Source: F23-B02 sp045642545 (lineage in GTDB: Bacteria; Bacillota; Clostridia; Oscillospirales; Oscillospiraceae). Taken from it: a DNA stretch of 56,469 bases. A program made the position numbers and the translations under genes. Position 1 is the stretch's first letter; each line of letters opens with the position of its first letter. Positions 1 through 8,179 of the stretch are shown one piece after another. The notes beneath the pieces were generated by a model. The model was not told where the DNA came from. It did not search any database and was given only the letters and a program-made list of their open reading frames with translations. The stretch is from assembly GCA_045642545.1 (NCBI GenBank), contig JAZUJB010000096.1:1-56469 (forward strand), given 5' to 3'.

Positions 1-19
1 TTGGTGTGTTCCAAATGCA

Positions 20-135
<116 letters not shown>

Positions 136-172
136 ATCAAAGGGTTTGGCGCAAGTCAAGCCCTTTGCTTTT

Positions 173-248
<76 letters not shown>

Positions 249-253
249 AGATG

Positions 254-287
254 GTATTGCCGTCACAAGTTAATGTGACGGCAATAC
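254..287. repeat. Perfect 14-bp hairpin between two tRNA genes
   Basis: GTATTGCCGTCACA (254-267) is the exact reverse complement of 274-287, with a 6-nt loop AGTTAA. No run of T follows, so it does not look like an intrinsic terminator. In the precursor RNA it would form a stable stem between tRNA-Asn and tRNA-Met/Ile2, possibly a processing or decay signal. Function unknown. Confidence 0.8.
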
Positions 288-295
288 TGCCATAA

Positions 296-372
296 GGGCC
301 TTTAGCTCAGTTGGTTAGAGCAACCGGCTCATAACCGGTCGGTCTGGGGTTCGAGTCCCTGAAGGCCCACCA
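296..372 (+). tRNA. tRNA with CAT anticodon (Met, or Ile2)
   Basis: Acceptor GGGCCTT/AAGGCCC, anticodon stem ACCGG/CCGGT, loop CTCATAA giving CAT, encoded CCA. The acceptor begins G1 and pairs fully with C72, so it is not initiator tRNA. An elongator Met tRNA and an Ile2 tRNA (lysidine-modified CAU) cannot be separated by anticodon alone. Genes of this sequence type are usually labelled tRNA-Met in Clostridia. Confidence 0.93.
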
Positions 373-380
373 CAATATAT

Positions 381-456
381 AGGGGAATAGCTCAGCTGGT
401 AGAGCGGCGGTCTCCAAAACCGTAGGCCGAGGGTTCGAAGCCTTCTTCCCCTGCCA
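381..456 (+). tRNA. tRNA-Trp (CCA)
   Basis: Acceptor AGGGGAA/TTCCCCT, anticodon loop CTCCAAA giving anticodon CCA, encoded 3' CCA at 454-456. It is the last gene of the rRNA/tRNA transcript and is followed within 6 bp by a terminator. A 12-bp reverse-complement copy of its anticodon-stem 3' side (417-428) occurs just past the terminator, at 521-532. Confidence 0.95.
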
Positions 457-461
457 AACCT

Positions 462-502
462 AAGAGTATCAATGGCTTTTTGACTGTTGATACTCTTTTT
501 TT
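462..502 (+). terminator. Intrinsic terminator of the rRNA/tRNA operon
   Basis: Stem AAGAGTATCAA (462-472) pairs exactly with 487-497, with a 14-nt loop and a T run through 502. It follows tRNA-Trp directly. Confidence 0.9.
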
Positions 503-560
503 ACCCAAAAAGTCGTGTAAGGCCTACGGTTTACTAAATTGATATTGTAAAAATTTTTCT

Positions 561-595
561 AAAAAAGCAGTTCATCAAATGATGAACTGCTTTTT
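561..595 (-). terminator. Intrinsic terminator of the LysR gene
   Basis: A 16-bp stem (562-577 with 580-595) has only two loop bases by strict pairing and is flanked by A and T runs on both sides, so it can work in both directions. It lies six bases beyond the stop codon of the minus-strand LysR gene. Confidence 0.9.
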
Positions 596-600
596 ACGCT

Positions 601-1473
601 TTAATACATATTTATAAATCGCTTTTTGGCTTCGGACATATTGCCCGTGTCCATCCAGCAGAGGTCGAGCTCGCGGGTCGGTAGGGGAGCATCAAGCTCA
701 ATTTCAAATATACTGTCATCTATTGTAGTGAACTCTCTTGTTACGCACGATATTCCGAGATTAATCCTTGCAAAGTCTACCATCAGGTCGTGTGAGCCTA
801 ATGCTATTTCGGGATTGAGTATTATACCGGATTTTTTGAAGTCGTCGTCGATTGAGCGCCTTGTGTTAGACAGCTTTTCGAGCATAATCAGAGGGTACTC
901 GCAAAGCTCATGGCGGGTTACTGTCCTGCCCTTGAGCTGAAGGTACGCGCTGCCTGCAATGAATACATCGTGAAGCTCAAGGCATTTCTTAGTTGAGAAT
1001 TTACTGTCTGCCACCGGAGAATTGACAAAAGCTACATCAAGCTTACCGGCAGAAAGCAACGCAAATGCCTCGGTGCTTGTCCGGTTTATTACCTCAAGGC
1101 GAACATTTGGGTATTGCTCATTCCAACGCTTGAGATAGGGGAGCAAATAGTGTCTTGCAACTGTATCGGCAGCACCGACTCGAAGATACCCCTCCTTAAG
1201 CTGCTTCATACGCTCAATTCGGCTTTCAGCCTCGGCGATTGTGCCGATTGCAGGTGCAATCATCGAATACAGCTGCTCTGCTTCTACGGTCGGCACTGCG
1301 GAGCGTTTGCCGCGTACAAACAGCTGCACACCGAGCAAAGCCTCAAGCTGCTTAACCGATTGGCTGACTGCACTTTGTGTAACATATAATTGACGCGCTG
1401 CCTCGGAAAATGAACTATACTCATACACAACTGCGAAAACACGGTATAAATCAAGCGAAAAGCGTTCTTTCAT
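601..1473 (-). CDS. LysR family transcriptional regulator
   Basis: A DNA-binding regulator of about 290 aa, the usual LysR length. An N-terminal winged helix-turn-helix covers roughly residues 3-62 (SFSEAARQLYVTQSAVSQSV). The rest is the periplasmic-binding-protein-like effector domain; its ligand cannot be told from sequence. I chose the ATG at 1471-1473 over the one 12 bases upstream because GGGTGAT sits at the right distance only for the inner start. It is transcribed divergently from the CofE-like gene at 1614, with a 140-bp shared control region. LysR regulators commonly control the divergent neighbour and themselves, so that gene is the likely target. A bidirectional terminator follows. 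Confidence 0.92.
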   Translation of the reverse strand: MKERFSLDLYRVFAVVYEYSSFSEAARQLYVTQSAVSQSVKQLEALLGVQLFVRGKRSAVPTVEAEQLYSMIAPAIGTIAEAESRIERMKQLKEGYLRVGAADTVARHYLLPYLKRWNEQYPNVRLEVINRTSTEAFALLSAGKLDVAFVNSPVADSKFSTKKCLELHDVFIAGSAYLQLKGRTVTRHELCEYPLIMLEKLSNTRRSIDDDFKKSGIILNPEIALGSHDLMVDFARINLGISCVTREFTTIDDSIFEIELDAPLPTRELDLCWMDTGNMSEAKKRFINMY

Positions 1474-1504
1474 TTTATCACCCATTAGATTTACTTATGA
1501 TAAC

Positions 1505-1533
1505 AGTATAAAAAAGAACTTTTCTTATGTCAA
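1505..1533 (-). promoter_or_regulatory. Sigma-A promoter of the LysR gene, with a dyad in the spacer
   Basis: On the minus strand: TTGACA (1528-1533), 17-bp spacer, TATACT (1505-1510). The spacer holds a dyad AAAAG-AA-CTTTT (1512-1523), a possible autoregulatory LysR site. The divergent direction has TATAAT at 1543-1548 but only a poor -35, as expected of an activator-dependent promoter. Confidence 0.8.
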
Positions 1534-1613
1534 GACTTGTATTATAATATAGAAGCAAAGGCAAAAGTTTTCCCAAAAATATTATTAGCCGACAAGGCGG
1601 AATGGAGAACAAA

Positions 1614-2804
1614 ATGGAAAGAACAATCGGCACGGTAGTACGCGGCGTCAGAGCTCCCATCATTCGTCAGGGCGACGATCTTGCACAGATAGTAACTGAC
1701 AGTGTTGTAAACTGCATCAAGGCAGAGAACATTACAATCGGCCAGAAGGATATCGTAGCAGTAACTGAGTCCATCGTTGCAAGAGCACAGGGCAACTATG
1801 CAGATGTCAACGCAATTGCTGAGGACATAAAGGCAAAATTCCCCTCCGGTCATGTCGGCGTAATCTTCCCCATCCTGAGCAGAAACAGATTTGCAATCTG
1901 CCTGCGCGGTATTGCAAAGGGCTGCAAGAAGATTACCCTTATGCTCAGCTACCCCTCCGACGAAGTCGGCAATCATCTGTTTGACATTGATATGCTCGAT
2001 GAAAAGGGCGTTGACCCCTACACCGATGTCCTGAGCGAGGAAAAGTACCGCGAGCTGTTCGGCTTCATTATGCATCCGTTCACAGGCGTTGACTATGTTG
2101 CATACTACAAGCAGCTTATTACCGACTGCGGCTGCGAGTGCGAAATCGTATTCGCAAACAAGGCAGCAGCAATCCTTGACTACACCAAGGATGTTCTGTG
2201 CTGCGACATTCACACCAGAGCACGCACCAAGCGCCTGCTCAAGAAGAACGGCGCTGAGACCGTCTACGGTCTTGACGACATTATGACCGCACCAGTAAAC
2301 GGCAGCGGCTACAACGATTTCTGCGGCCTTCTCGGCTCCAACAAGGCAACTGAGGATACCGTAAAGCTGTTCCCCATCAACTGCCAGGAGTTCGTTGAGC
2401 GTGTTCAGAAGCTGCTCTACGAAAAGACCGGCAAGAGCATCGAAGTAATGATTTACGGCGACGGCGCATTCAAGGACCCCATCGGCAAAATCTGGGAGCT
2501 GGCTGACCCCGTAGTATCTCCCGGCTACACCGCAGGCCTTGCAGGCACTCCCAACGAGCTCAAGCTCAAGTACCTTGCAGACAATGACTTCGCTGATCTG
2601 TCCGGCGACGAGCTGAAGGCAGCTATCTCCGAGAAGATTAAGGCAAAGGACGCTGACCTTAAGGGCGATATGGCATCCGAGGGTACAACCCCGAGAAAAC
2701 TCACCGACCTTATCGGTTCCCTCTGCGACCTGACCTCAGGCAGCGGCGACAAGGGCACCCCGATTATCTACATCCAGGGCTACTTCGACAACTACACCAA
2801 GTGA
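1614..2804 (+). CDS. Coenzyme F420-0:L-glutamate ligase-like protein (CofE family)
   Basis: Protein of 396 aa related to the F420-0:gamma-glutamyl ligase family, which adds glutamate to a phospholactate-flavin acceptor. The N-terminal stretch with GTVVRGVRAPII and the TESIVARAQGN motif are the family marks I recognise. Homologues are widespread in Clostridia that are not known to make F420, so the real substrate is uncertain. I chose the ATG at 1614, six bases after GGAG; an in-frame ATG at 1602 is possible. Codon choice is strongly biased, like frr and guaB in this window, which suggests high expression. It is divergent from a LysR regulator, the likely controller, and ends at a strong terminator, so it is monocistronic. 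Confidence 0.8.
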   Translation: MERTIGTVVRGVRAPIIRQGDDLAQIVTDSVVNCIKAENITIGQKDIVAVTESIVARAQGNYADVNAIAEDIKAKFPSGHVGVIFPILSRNRFAICLRGIAKGCKKITLMLSYPSDEVGNHLFDIDMLDEKGVDPYTDVLSEEKYRELFGFIMHPFTGVDYVAYYKQLITDCGCECEIVFANKAAAILDYTKDVLCCDIHTRARTKRLLKKNGAETVYGLDDIMTAPVNGSGYNDFCGLLGSNKATEDTVKLFPINCQEFVERVQKLLYEKTGKSIEVMIYGDGAFKDPIGKIWELADPVVSPGYTAGLAGTPNELKLKYLADNDFADLSGDELKAAISEKIKAKDADLKGDMASEGTTPRKLTDLIGSLCDLTSGSGDKGTPIIYIQGYFDNYTK

Positions 2805-2812
2805 TAATACAG

Positions 2813-2843
2813 ACAGCACCGTCAAATGACGGTGCTGTTTTTT
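2813..2843 (+). terminator. Intrinsic terminator after the CofE-like gene
   Basis: ACAGCACCGTCA (2813-2824) pairs perfectly with 2827-2838 and is followed by a T run to 2843. Confidence 0.93.
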
Positions 2844-2852
2844 GTGCTGCGC

Positions 2853-2881
2853 TTGACGGAAGATGACGATTAATCTATAAT
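2853..2881 (+). promoter_or_regulatory. Sigma-A promoter of the zinc-ribbon membrane protein gene
   Basis: TTGACG (2853-2858), 17-bp spacer, TATAAT (2876-2881). It lies 29 bp upstream of the ATG at 2910. Confidence 0.85.
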
Positions 2882-2909
2882 CAGCGTATAATATCTAAGG
2901 AGCGGTAAA

Positions 2910-3314
2910 ATGAGAAAATGTGAGCATTGCAGAAATATGATACCGGAGGGGATGAAGATATGCCCGCACTGCGGTCTTCTTCCGCCGACGCTATATCCTC
3001 AGTTCTTTCTGTATCTTGCGCTTACACTGATTGCGGCATTCGCGGCATTTTACTACAGACCGTTTCTGAACGGACCTGCACTCGGCGAAGCGGCTGCAGG
3101 AACGCTATGGGTTGCATTCTGCATCTTTGCGGTTTTCGTGCTGATATTCGGCTTCGTAAGCGCAGTGCTGTTCAGGGCATACAAGAACCGCAGCTACAAG
3201 GGCAAGCTTACAAAGGCCGAGCGCGATTATTTCATCCGAATGAAAAAGCATATCGAGGCCGGAAATCATAAGTATGAGGGCAAGTATTGCGCAGTATGCG
3301 GCCATAGAAAATAA
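2910..3314 (+). CDS. Zinc-ribbon, two-TM membrane protein of unknown function
   Basis: A 134-aa protein. Residues 4-21 form a zinc ribbon (CEHC and CPHC, CX2C-X10-CX2C). Two hydrophobic helices follow at about 30-49 and 63-88, then a basic stretch, and a further CX2C (CAVC, residues 127-130) near the C-terminus. Both Cys ends are probably cytoplasmic. The start is supported by AAGGAGCGG seven bases upstream, and the gene has its own promoter and terminator. Zinc-ribbon plus TM proteins of this sort are common and mostly uncharacterised in Firmicutes; I do not recognise a specific family. Confidence 0.85.
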   Translation: MRKCEHCRNMIPEGMKICPHCGLLPPTLYPQFFLYLALTLIAAFAAFYYRPFLNGPALGEAAAGTLWVAFCIFAVFVLIFGFVSAVLFRAYKNRSYKGKLTKAERDYFIRMKKHIEAGNHKYEGKYCAVCGHRK

Positions 3315-3322
3315 AGCAATAA

Positions 3323-3357
3323 AAAAACAGGTATTGGTTTTACCAATACCTGTTTTT
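3323..3357. terminator. Bidirectional terminator between convergent genes
   Basis: A 16-bp stem (3323-3338 with 3342-3357) with a TTT loop and A/T runs on both flanks. It serves the plus-strand zinc-ribbon gene and the minus-strand methionine gamma-lyase gene. Confidence 0.92.
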
Positions 3358-3369
3358 GTTGTCAGTAAA

Positions 3370-4572
3370 TCAAATCTGCGCAAATGCCTGCTCAAAGTCT
3401 GCGATAATGTCATCAACATTTTCCAGACCGACGGACAGACGGATAAGACCTGCGGAGATGCCTGCAGCCTTGAGGTCCTCGGGACCGTAGGTGGAGTGGG
3501 TCATGGATGCGGGATGCTCAACGAGGGTTTCTGCATCGCCGAGAGAAACTGCGATGGTGCACAGGTGCAGGGAGTTGCAGAACTTCATGCCGGCTTCCTT
3601 GCCGCCCTTGATTTCGAAGGAAATCATACCGCCGAAGTCGTTCATCTGGCGTTTTGCAATCTCGTGGCCGGGATGAGAGGGCAGACCGGGGTAGTTTACA
3701 TGCTCGACCTTGTCGTTGTTGTACAGGTACTCAGCAATCTTCTTTGCGCTTGCGGTGTGGCGTGCAACGCGCAGCTCGAGGGTCTTGAGACCGCGGAGAA
3801 TGAGCCATGCCACGAAGGGTCCGAGGGTTGCGCCGGTCATATCCTTAAGACCGAACATCTTTACACGGGAGATAAATTCAGCAGAGCCTACAACAAATCC
3901 CGCGATAACATCGCCGTGGCCGTTGAGGTACTTGGTTGCGGAGTGAACAACTACATCAGCGCCGAGCTTGAGGGGATTCTGGAGTGCGGGGGAAGCAAAG
4001 GTGTTGTCGCAGACAACCTTGATGTCCTTGTTGTACTCGTGAGCGGTCTTTGCAAGCAGCTCAATGTCGGTAATCTTGAGGTTGGGGTTTGCGGGAGTCT
4101 CGAGATATACGGCAACGGTGTTCTCCTTGAGGTTTGCCTTGAGGTTTTCAAGCTTGCTGAGGTCGGTGAAGGTGACTTCAACGCCGTACTCAGTCAGACC
4201 GTGGTTGAGAAGTGCGAAGGTGCAGCCGTAAAGGGTTTCGTCAGCAATGATGTGCTTGCCTGCGCCTGCGATTGACCAGAGGCAGGAGGAGATAGCACCC
4301 ATGCCGGAAGCAGCTGCTGCGCATGCCTCGCCGCCTTCGAGAGCAGCAATCTTGTTCTCAAGAACAGATGTGGTGGGGTTGCCGAGACGGCTGTAGATGT
4401 AACCGCCCTCTTCACCTGCAAAACGACGGCCGCCCTGTTCGCAGTCTTCGAAGTAGAAGGTAGAGGTCTGGTAGATAGGCATAGTCAGGGAACCGTACTG
4501 AGTGTCTCTGATGTTGCCTGCGTGTACTGCGCGAGTACCGAAACCGGCTTTTTCGAGCATTTCTTTGTCCAT
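3370..4572 (-). CDS. mgl: Methionine gamma-lyase (PLP-dependent)
   Basis: A 400-aa Cys/Met-metabolism PLP enzyme, predicted to split L-methionine into methanethiol, 2-oxobutyrate and ammonia in the cytoplasm. YSRLGNPT binds the cofactor phosphate across the dimer and SATKYLNGHGD carries the PLP lysine. Two details favour a gamma-lyase over O-acetylhomoserine sulfhydrylase or cystathionine enzymes: the active-site cysteine in LYGCTF and the GLKDMTGA segment, both typical of methionine gamma-lyases. I chose the inner ATG (4570-4572), eight bases after GGAG; the upstream ATG at 4590 has no ribosome binding site. It is monocistronic with a consensus promoter and a very short leader; no SAM or T-box leader is present. 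Confidence 0.88.
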   Translation of the reverse strand: MDKEMLEKAGFGTRAVHAGNIRDTQYGSLTMPIYQTSTFYFEDCEQGGRRFAGEEGGYIYSRLGNPTTSVLENKIAALEGGEACAAAASGMGAISSCLWSIAGAGKHIIADETLYGCTFALLNHGLTEYGVEVTFTDLSKLENLKANLKENTVAVYLETPANPNLKITDIELLAKTAHEYNKDIKVVCDNTFASPALQNPLKLGADVVVHSATKYLNGHGDVIAGFVVGSAEFISRVKMFGLKDMTGATLGPFVAWLILRGLKTLELRVARHTASAKKIAEYLYNNDKVEHVNYPGLPSHPGHEIAKRQMNDFGGMISFEIKGGKEAGMKFCNSLHLCTIAVSLGDAETLVEHPASMTHSTYGPEDLKAAGISAGLIRLSVGLENVDDIIADFEQAFAQI

Positions 4573-4624
4573 TACTTTTTCTCCATTCATATGTATTTTT
4601 TTGGTTTTTAAAGTTCGTAGCTTT

Positions 4625-4653
4625 ATTATAAAATATTACTAATTTATTGTCAA
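4625..4653 (-). promoter_or_regulatory. Sigma-A promoter of the methionine gamma-lyase gene
   Basis: On the minus strand: TTGACA (4648-4653), 17-bp spacer, TATAAT (4625-4630). This is a perfect consensus, placing the transcript start about 46 bp before the codon at 4572. Confidence 0.92.
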
Positions 4654-4724
4654 TGAGTAGTAGAAAATTTGTGCAATGTTGTGCGATTTAAAGCAGTGCA
4701 GTGCAAAAGTGCTTTGAATGTAAA

Positions 4725-4758
4725 AAACAAAAGACCGCAGCCAATTCGGACTGCGGCC
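4725..4758 (-). terminator. Intrinsic terminator of the HtrA gene
   Basis: On the minus strand a CCGCAG/CTGCGG stem (4735-4740 with 4751-4756, extended by inner pairs) is followed by a T-rich run, the complement of 4721-4732. It lies 57 bp past the stop codon. Confidence 0.75.
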
Positions 4759-4814
4759 TTCTGTTTAGAGAAATAGAGAGGATGTAGGAAAAAATCGGAT
4801 TATCATTTTTAGTG

Positions 4815-6206
4815 TCAGCCGCCAAACTGCGGATGAGTTGACAGACCTGATTCGTCTACGCCGTTTGAGTCTGCATTCGGCTTGGACTCGTCAAAGGTTA
4901 CGGTGAGAGTTACATAGTCGTTGTTGCGATAGACAATAATATCTGCCGTATCGCCTGCCTTGTACTGGCGGATTGCGGAGCTGAGGTCCTCATAGCCTGC
5001 AATGTCGTCATCGCCGAGCTTGGTGATGATGTCGCCGGAGGATAAGCCGCATTTTTCTGCGCAGCTTCCGCTTTCAACATTGAATACATAAGCGCCCTCG
5101 GGCATCTTGTAGTATTCGGCGTAAACGGAGGTGTAGCGGTTGTCGATGTTTGCGCCGAGGTAAGCCTTGCCGGTAACATAGCCCTTGGTGATAAGGTCGT
5201 TTGCGATGTCAACGGCATCGTTGATGGGAATTGCAAAGCCGAGACCTTCAACACCTGTTGAGCTGTACTTTGCGGTAACAACGCCGATAACCTCACCCTT
5301 TGCGTTGTACAGAGGTCCGCCGGAGTTGCCGGAGTTTACTGCCGCGTCAAATTGGAACATGCTGATTGCGGGAGTGTTTGAGCCGGTGGTGATGCTGCGG
5401 TCGAGTGCGCTGACATGACCGGTGGTCATTGTGAATGCAAGCTCACCGAGGGGATTACCGATTGCGTAGACCTCTTCGCCGACCTGAATATTCTCACTGT
5501 CGCCGACATTTACGGGATTAAGACCTGTTGCGTCAATCTTGAGGACGGCAATATCGTTGCCGGCTTCAACGCCGACGATGGTTGCATCGTAAACAGTGCC
5601 GTCGTGAATCATAACGGAAACCTTGTAGTTGTACTTGTATGCGTACTCGATTACATGGTAGTTGGTGATGATGTAGCCGTCTGCGGTTACGATAAAGCCG
5701 GAGCCGGTTACTGCGCTGGAACTGGTCTGTCCGAACCAGTTTGTTGTCGTAACCTCGGTGGTGATACCGACGGCCTGGCTGCAGCCTAAGGAGTAGATGT
5801 TGTTTGTTGCCTTTGCGGAGGAACTTGAGGAGGTACCCTCGAGGCTGCCTGCAATGGGCTTTTCGGTCTCGCTCAACACACCTGTGTTGTTATCGAGAAC
5901 CTTGTATGAAATAAAACCGCCTGCAATACCGCCTATGAGAGCGCAGGCAAGGCAAAGACCTGCGATTTTGTAGAACTTTGCTTTTTTCTCGCATTTGTTT
6001 TTCTTTTCCTTGGGCTTTTTCTCGGTGGGTACATAGTAGTTGGGAACATCGGTATCCTCCGAGCAGGGAACAAACTTTGCGTCCTCGTAGAGATTTTTCT
6101 CAGGTCTGACGAAATGGTATTCGCCGTCCTCAGAATTCTGAGGGGCATTCTCTTCAACCTCGTTTACGGAAGAGTCTTCGTTATTGGTGTAATTATTCTC
6201 GTCCAT
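4815..6206 (-). CDS. htrA: HtrA/DegP-like membrane-anchored serine protease with PDZ domain
   Basis: A 463-aa protein: a charged cytoplasmic N-terminal tail (about 1-78), one TM helix at about 80-101, a Ser/Thr linker, a trypsin-like S1C domain and a PDZ domain at about 345-430. The catalytic triad is visible as His184 (TNYHV), Asp218 (GNDIAVL) and Ser295 (GNSGGP). It should degrade or refold damaged proteins outside the membrane during envelope stress. The acidic 78-residue cytoplasmic tail is longer than in many homologues. The start is set by GGAGG five bases upstream. It is transcribed alone from a promoter that overlaps a perfect palindrome. Confidence 0.93.
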   Translation of the reverse strand: MDENNYTNNEDSSVNEVEENAPQNSEDGEYHFVRPEKNLYEDAKFVPCSEDTDVPNYYVPTEKKPKEKKNKCEKKAKFYKIAGLCLACALIGGIAGGFISYKVLDNNTGVLSETEKPIAGSLEGTSSSSSAKATNNIYSLGCSQAVGITTEVTTTNWFGQTSSSAVTGSGFIVTADGYIITNYHVIEYAYKYNYKVSVMIHDGTVYDATIVGVEAGNDIAVLKIDATGLNPVNVGDSENIQVGEEVYAIGNPLGELAFTMTTGHVSALDRSITTGSNTPAISMFQFDAAVNSGNSGGPLYNAKGEVIGVVTAKYSSTGVEGLGFAIPINDAVDIANDLITKGYVTGKAYLGANIDNRYTSVYAEYYKMPEGAYVFNVESGSCAEKCGLSSGDIITKLGDDDIAGYEDLSSAIRQYKAGDTADIIVYRNNDYVTLTVTFDESKPNADSNGVDESGLSTHPQFGG

Positions 6207-6221
6207 AACAGCCTCCGCTGT

Positions 6222-6265
6222 ACAAAATAATTTTGTGATTATATATTACCCCAACTTTATTACAA
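6222..6265 (-). promoter_or_regulatory. htrA promoter with a 15-bp palindrome over the start site
   Basis: On the minus strand: TTGTAA (6260-6265), 16-bp spacer, TATAAT (6238-6243). Directly downstream, 6222-6236 reads ACAAAAT-A-ATTTTGT, a perfect 7+1+7 palindrome that would cover the transcription start. It is a likely operator; the regulator is unknown. Confidence 0.65.
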
Positions 6266-6298
6266 AGGCGTGAACAAAAGCTAAAGAATTTTTAAATA

Positions 6299-6332
6299 AG
6301 AAAGCCGTTGGAATTACTTCCAACGGCTTTCT
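6299..6332 (-). terminator. Terminator of the GntR/ABC operon
   Basis: A 15-bp stem (6299-6313 with 6318-6332) lies six bases from the permease stop codon. On the minus strand it is followed by a T-rich stretch. Confidence 0.85.
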
Positions 6333-6337
6333 GGCTG

Positions 6338-8179
6338 TTATTTGAACATCTGTGCAAGGTCGATGTTCAGATTGTCCTTTATCCACTGAATGCAATGCGT
6401 GCATTCGGGGCCGATTGTAATATACATAGAGTCGTAGATTTCTTCGGTTTTACCGTTAGACTGCTTTTCAAGAGCAAGGAAATCAAAGCTTACTTCAGCG
6501 TACACATTTGTGTAAATCTCGGAACCGACAATCCTTTTAGCACCGTCTTTAATGTCGGGAATAAGAGCATTGTGGTAGAAATCAACTGCCTGCTCGGAAG
6601 TCAGCTCAATGTCAAGACAGTCAACATAGTTTTCGTCCCGCACTGAAGCGATGTTTCCGTTTTCATCAAAGAATACATTGTCTGCGGAAAGATGGAAATA
6701 AGCAGAGTAAATGTTCTGCTCTTTTACCTCAATAGAGGGAGTGAATCTTTTGAGAACATTGTCGGGCGAGTTGATTACATCACAGAAAGCCTTGTAGTTT
6801 TCGTCATCGGTTATGGTGTAAGAGCGGGCAATTGTTCTTCCGTCCTTGAGACTATACCTGATGTCAATATATTCTGTTCTTTCAGAGTCGGTTTTATCAA
6901 GGTCAGCATACTTGTCGCGGTCATCGATTATAGCCTTGTTTGCCGCGATAAGCTTTTCAATATCGCTGCTGTCTGTGATGATTAGAGCCTCGTCGGAGTA
7001 GACGATACATTCAACATCGTCTGCATCGGGGAGATTTTTTGCAATGCCGAACACATCAAGGTCGCAGCAGAAAGCAAATACCGCGCAGCAGAAGGCGAGA
7101 ATAATAAATCCAACCCAGTTGCCGCGGAAAACATGGAAGCTCTTCTTGAGCAGCATCTCCGATGCAAAGTAGCCGATGAATGCACCGATAATCATACCGA
7201 CAATGAGAGCAAAGACCTTAAATACGCTGCTGACAAATACTGAGGTGAGGATTACATAGAAAAACAGTCCGAAGCAAATTGCGGCACAAACTGCAACGCC
7301 GTATTTGAAGACGGGGTATATACGGGGAACTGAGACTACATCGCCCGAGGTCTCCATTCTGTGCTTGCGGTAAACAAGCAGAGCGAGAACGGAAAGAGCA
7401 ATGCCGACTGCAAAGTAAATGAGCACATACGAAAGACCGTTAAATGCAACATCGATTACTTCGTCAATGACTCCGTCGATAGTGCCGTATGTTATGCATT
7501 CCATATCTACTCTGCCGAACAAGAAGATAATGGGGGAGAGAAACTCAAGTGTGTGGGCAGAGGTGTCTGCAAAGCCGAACACAAACTGACCGAAGATGAC
7601 GCGGATAATCTGCTCCATACCGAGAAACAGAAAATTGAATATTATATAGAGCACGGGCAGGGCAACAAGATTGCTTGTCATCATTGCAATGAAAACTGCA
7701 ATGCCGTAGAAGATGACGAAGTACATTGTGTTGCCTGCAAGCCACATTAAGTTGGCCTTGAGAATAATTGCGGTGCTTGCGTGCGCACCGAGGGTGAAGA
7801 CAAAATTGAGTGCGGCAATTAAAATATTTGCAGCAACTATCGGCAGAAGACCTGCAAGGTATGCCGAACAGAAAACTGCCTCGCGGCGTACGGGCATTGA
7901 GGCAATCAGACCGGTGCTGCGTGAGCTATACAGGAAACTGAACATTGCCATTGCAACCAGAATTGCCAGGATAAAGGAGGAAATTATTTCACCGTAGAAC
8001 AATTGCTGAAGTGAGCTGAGGTAGTAGGGGGTGGAAACAAGGTCCTGCATCCTCTGCACCAGGGTGACAAGAGGAAAGCTTACAAACCAGCCTGCAAAAT
8101 ACGCTGCCCACAGCGGCCAGAAGCGCTTGAGCATGCTTTTGAAAATACCTGCGTTAAAGAACGATATCTTTGACTTCAT
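6338..8179 (-). CDS. ABC-2 type permease with large C-terminal extracytoplasmic domain
   Basis: A 613-aa membrane protein forming the transmembrane part of an exporter with the ATPase encoded just upstream. The first roughly 370 residues hold many hydrophobic helices. The last roughly 230 residues are hydrophilic, with no further helix, and probably form an extracytoplasmic domain. I place the start at 8179, eight bases after GGGAGG, so the gene overlaps the ATPase gene by 26 bases; a longer start at 8218 lacks a ribosome binding site. Gene order GntR-ATPase-permease matches YtrA-type operons, which often respond to cell-wall-active peptides. The substrate is unknown. Confidence 0.85.
   Translation of the reverse strand: MKSKISFFNAGIFKSMLKRFWPLWAAYFAGWFVSFPLVTLVQRMQDLVSTPYYLSSLQQLFYGEIISSFILAILVAMAMFSFLYSSRSTGLIASMPVRREAVFCSAYLAGLLPIVAANILIAALNFVFTLGAHASTAIILKANLMWLAGNTMYFVIFYGIAVFIAMMTSNLVALPVLYIIFNFLFLGMEQIIRVIFGQFVFGFADTSAHTLEFLSPIIFLFGRVDMECITYGTIDGVIDEVIDVAFNGLSYVLIYFAVGIALSVLALLVYRKHRMETSGDVVSVPRIYPVFKYGVAVCAAICFGLFFYVILTSVFVSSVFKVFALIVGMIIGAFIGYFASEMLLKKSFHVFRGNWVGFIILAFCCAVFAFCCDLDVFGIAKNLPDADDVECIVYSDEALIITDSSDIEKLIAANKAIIDDRDKYADLDKTDSERTEYIDIRYSLKDGRTIARSYTITDDENYKAFCDVINSPDNVLKRFTPSIEVKEQNIYSAYFHLSADNVFFDENGNIASVRDENYVDCLDIELTSEQAVDFYHNALIPDIKDGAKRIVGSEIYTNVYAEVSFDFLALEKQSNGKTEEIYDSMYITIGPECTHCIQWIKDNLNIDLAQMFK

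Noticed and set aside
3274..4275. 333-codon plus-strand frame opposite the methionine gamma-lyase gene
   Set aside because: Shadow of strongly biased codons on the other strand; Cys/Gly/Val-rich, no domain, no ribosome binding site, crosses a terminator.
4573..4660. SAM riboswitch or T-box before methionine gamma-lyase
   Set aside because: The transcript leader predicted from the consensus promoter is only about 45 nt, too short.
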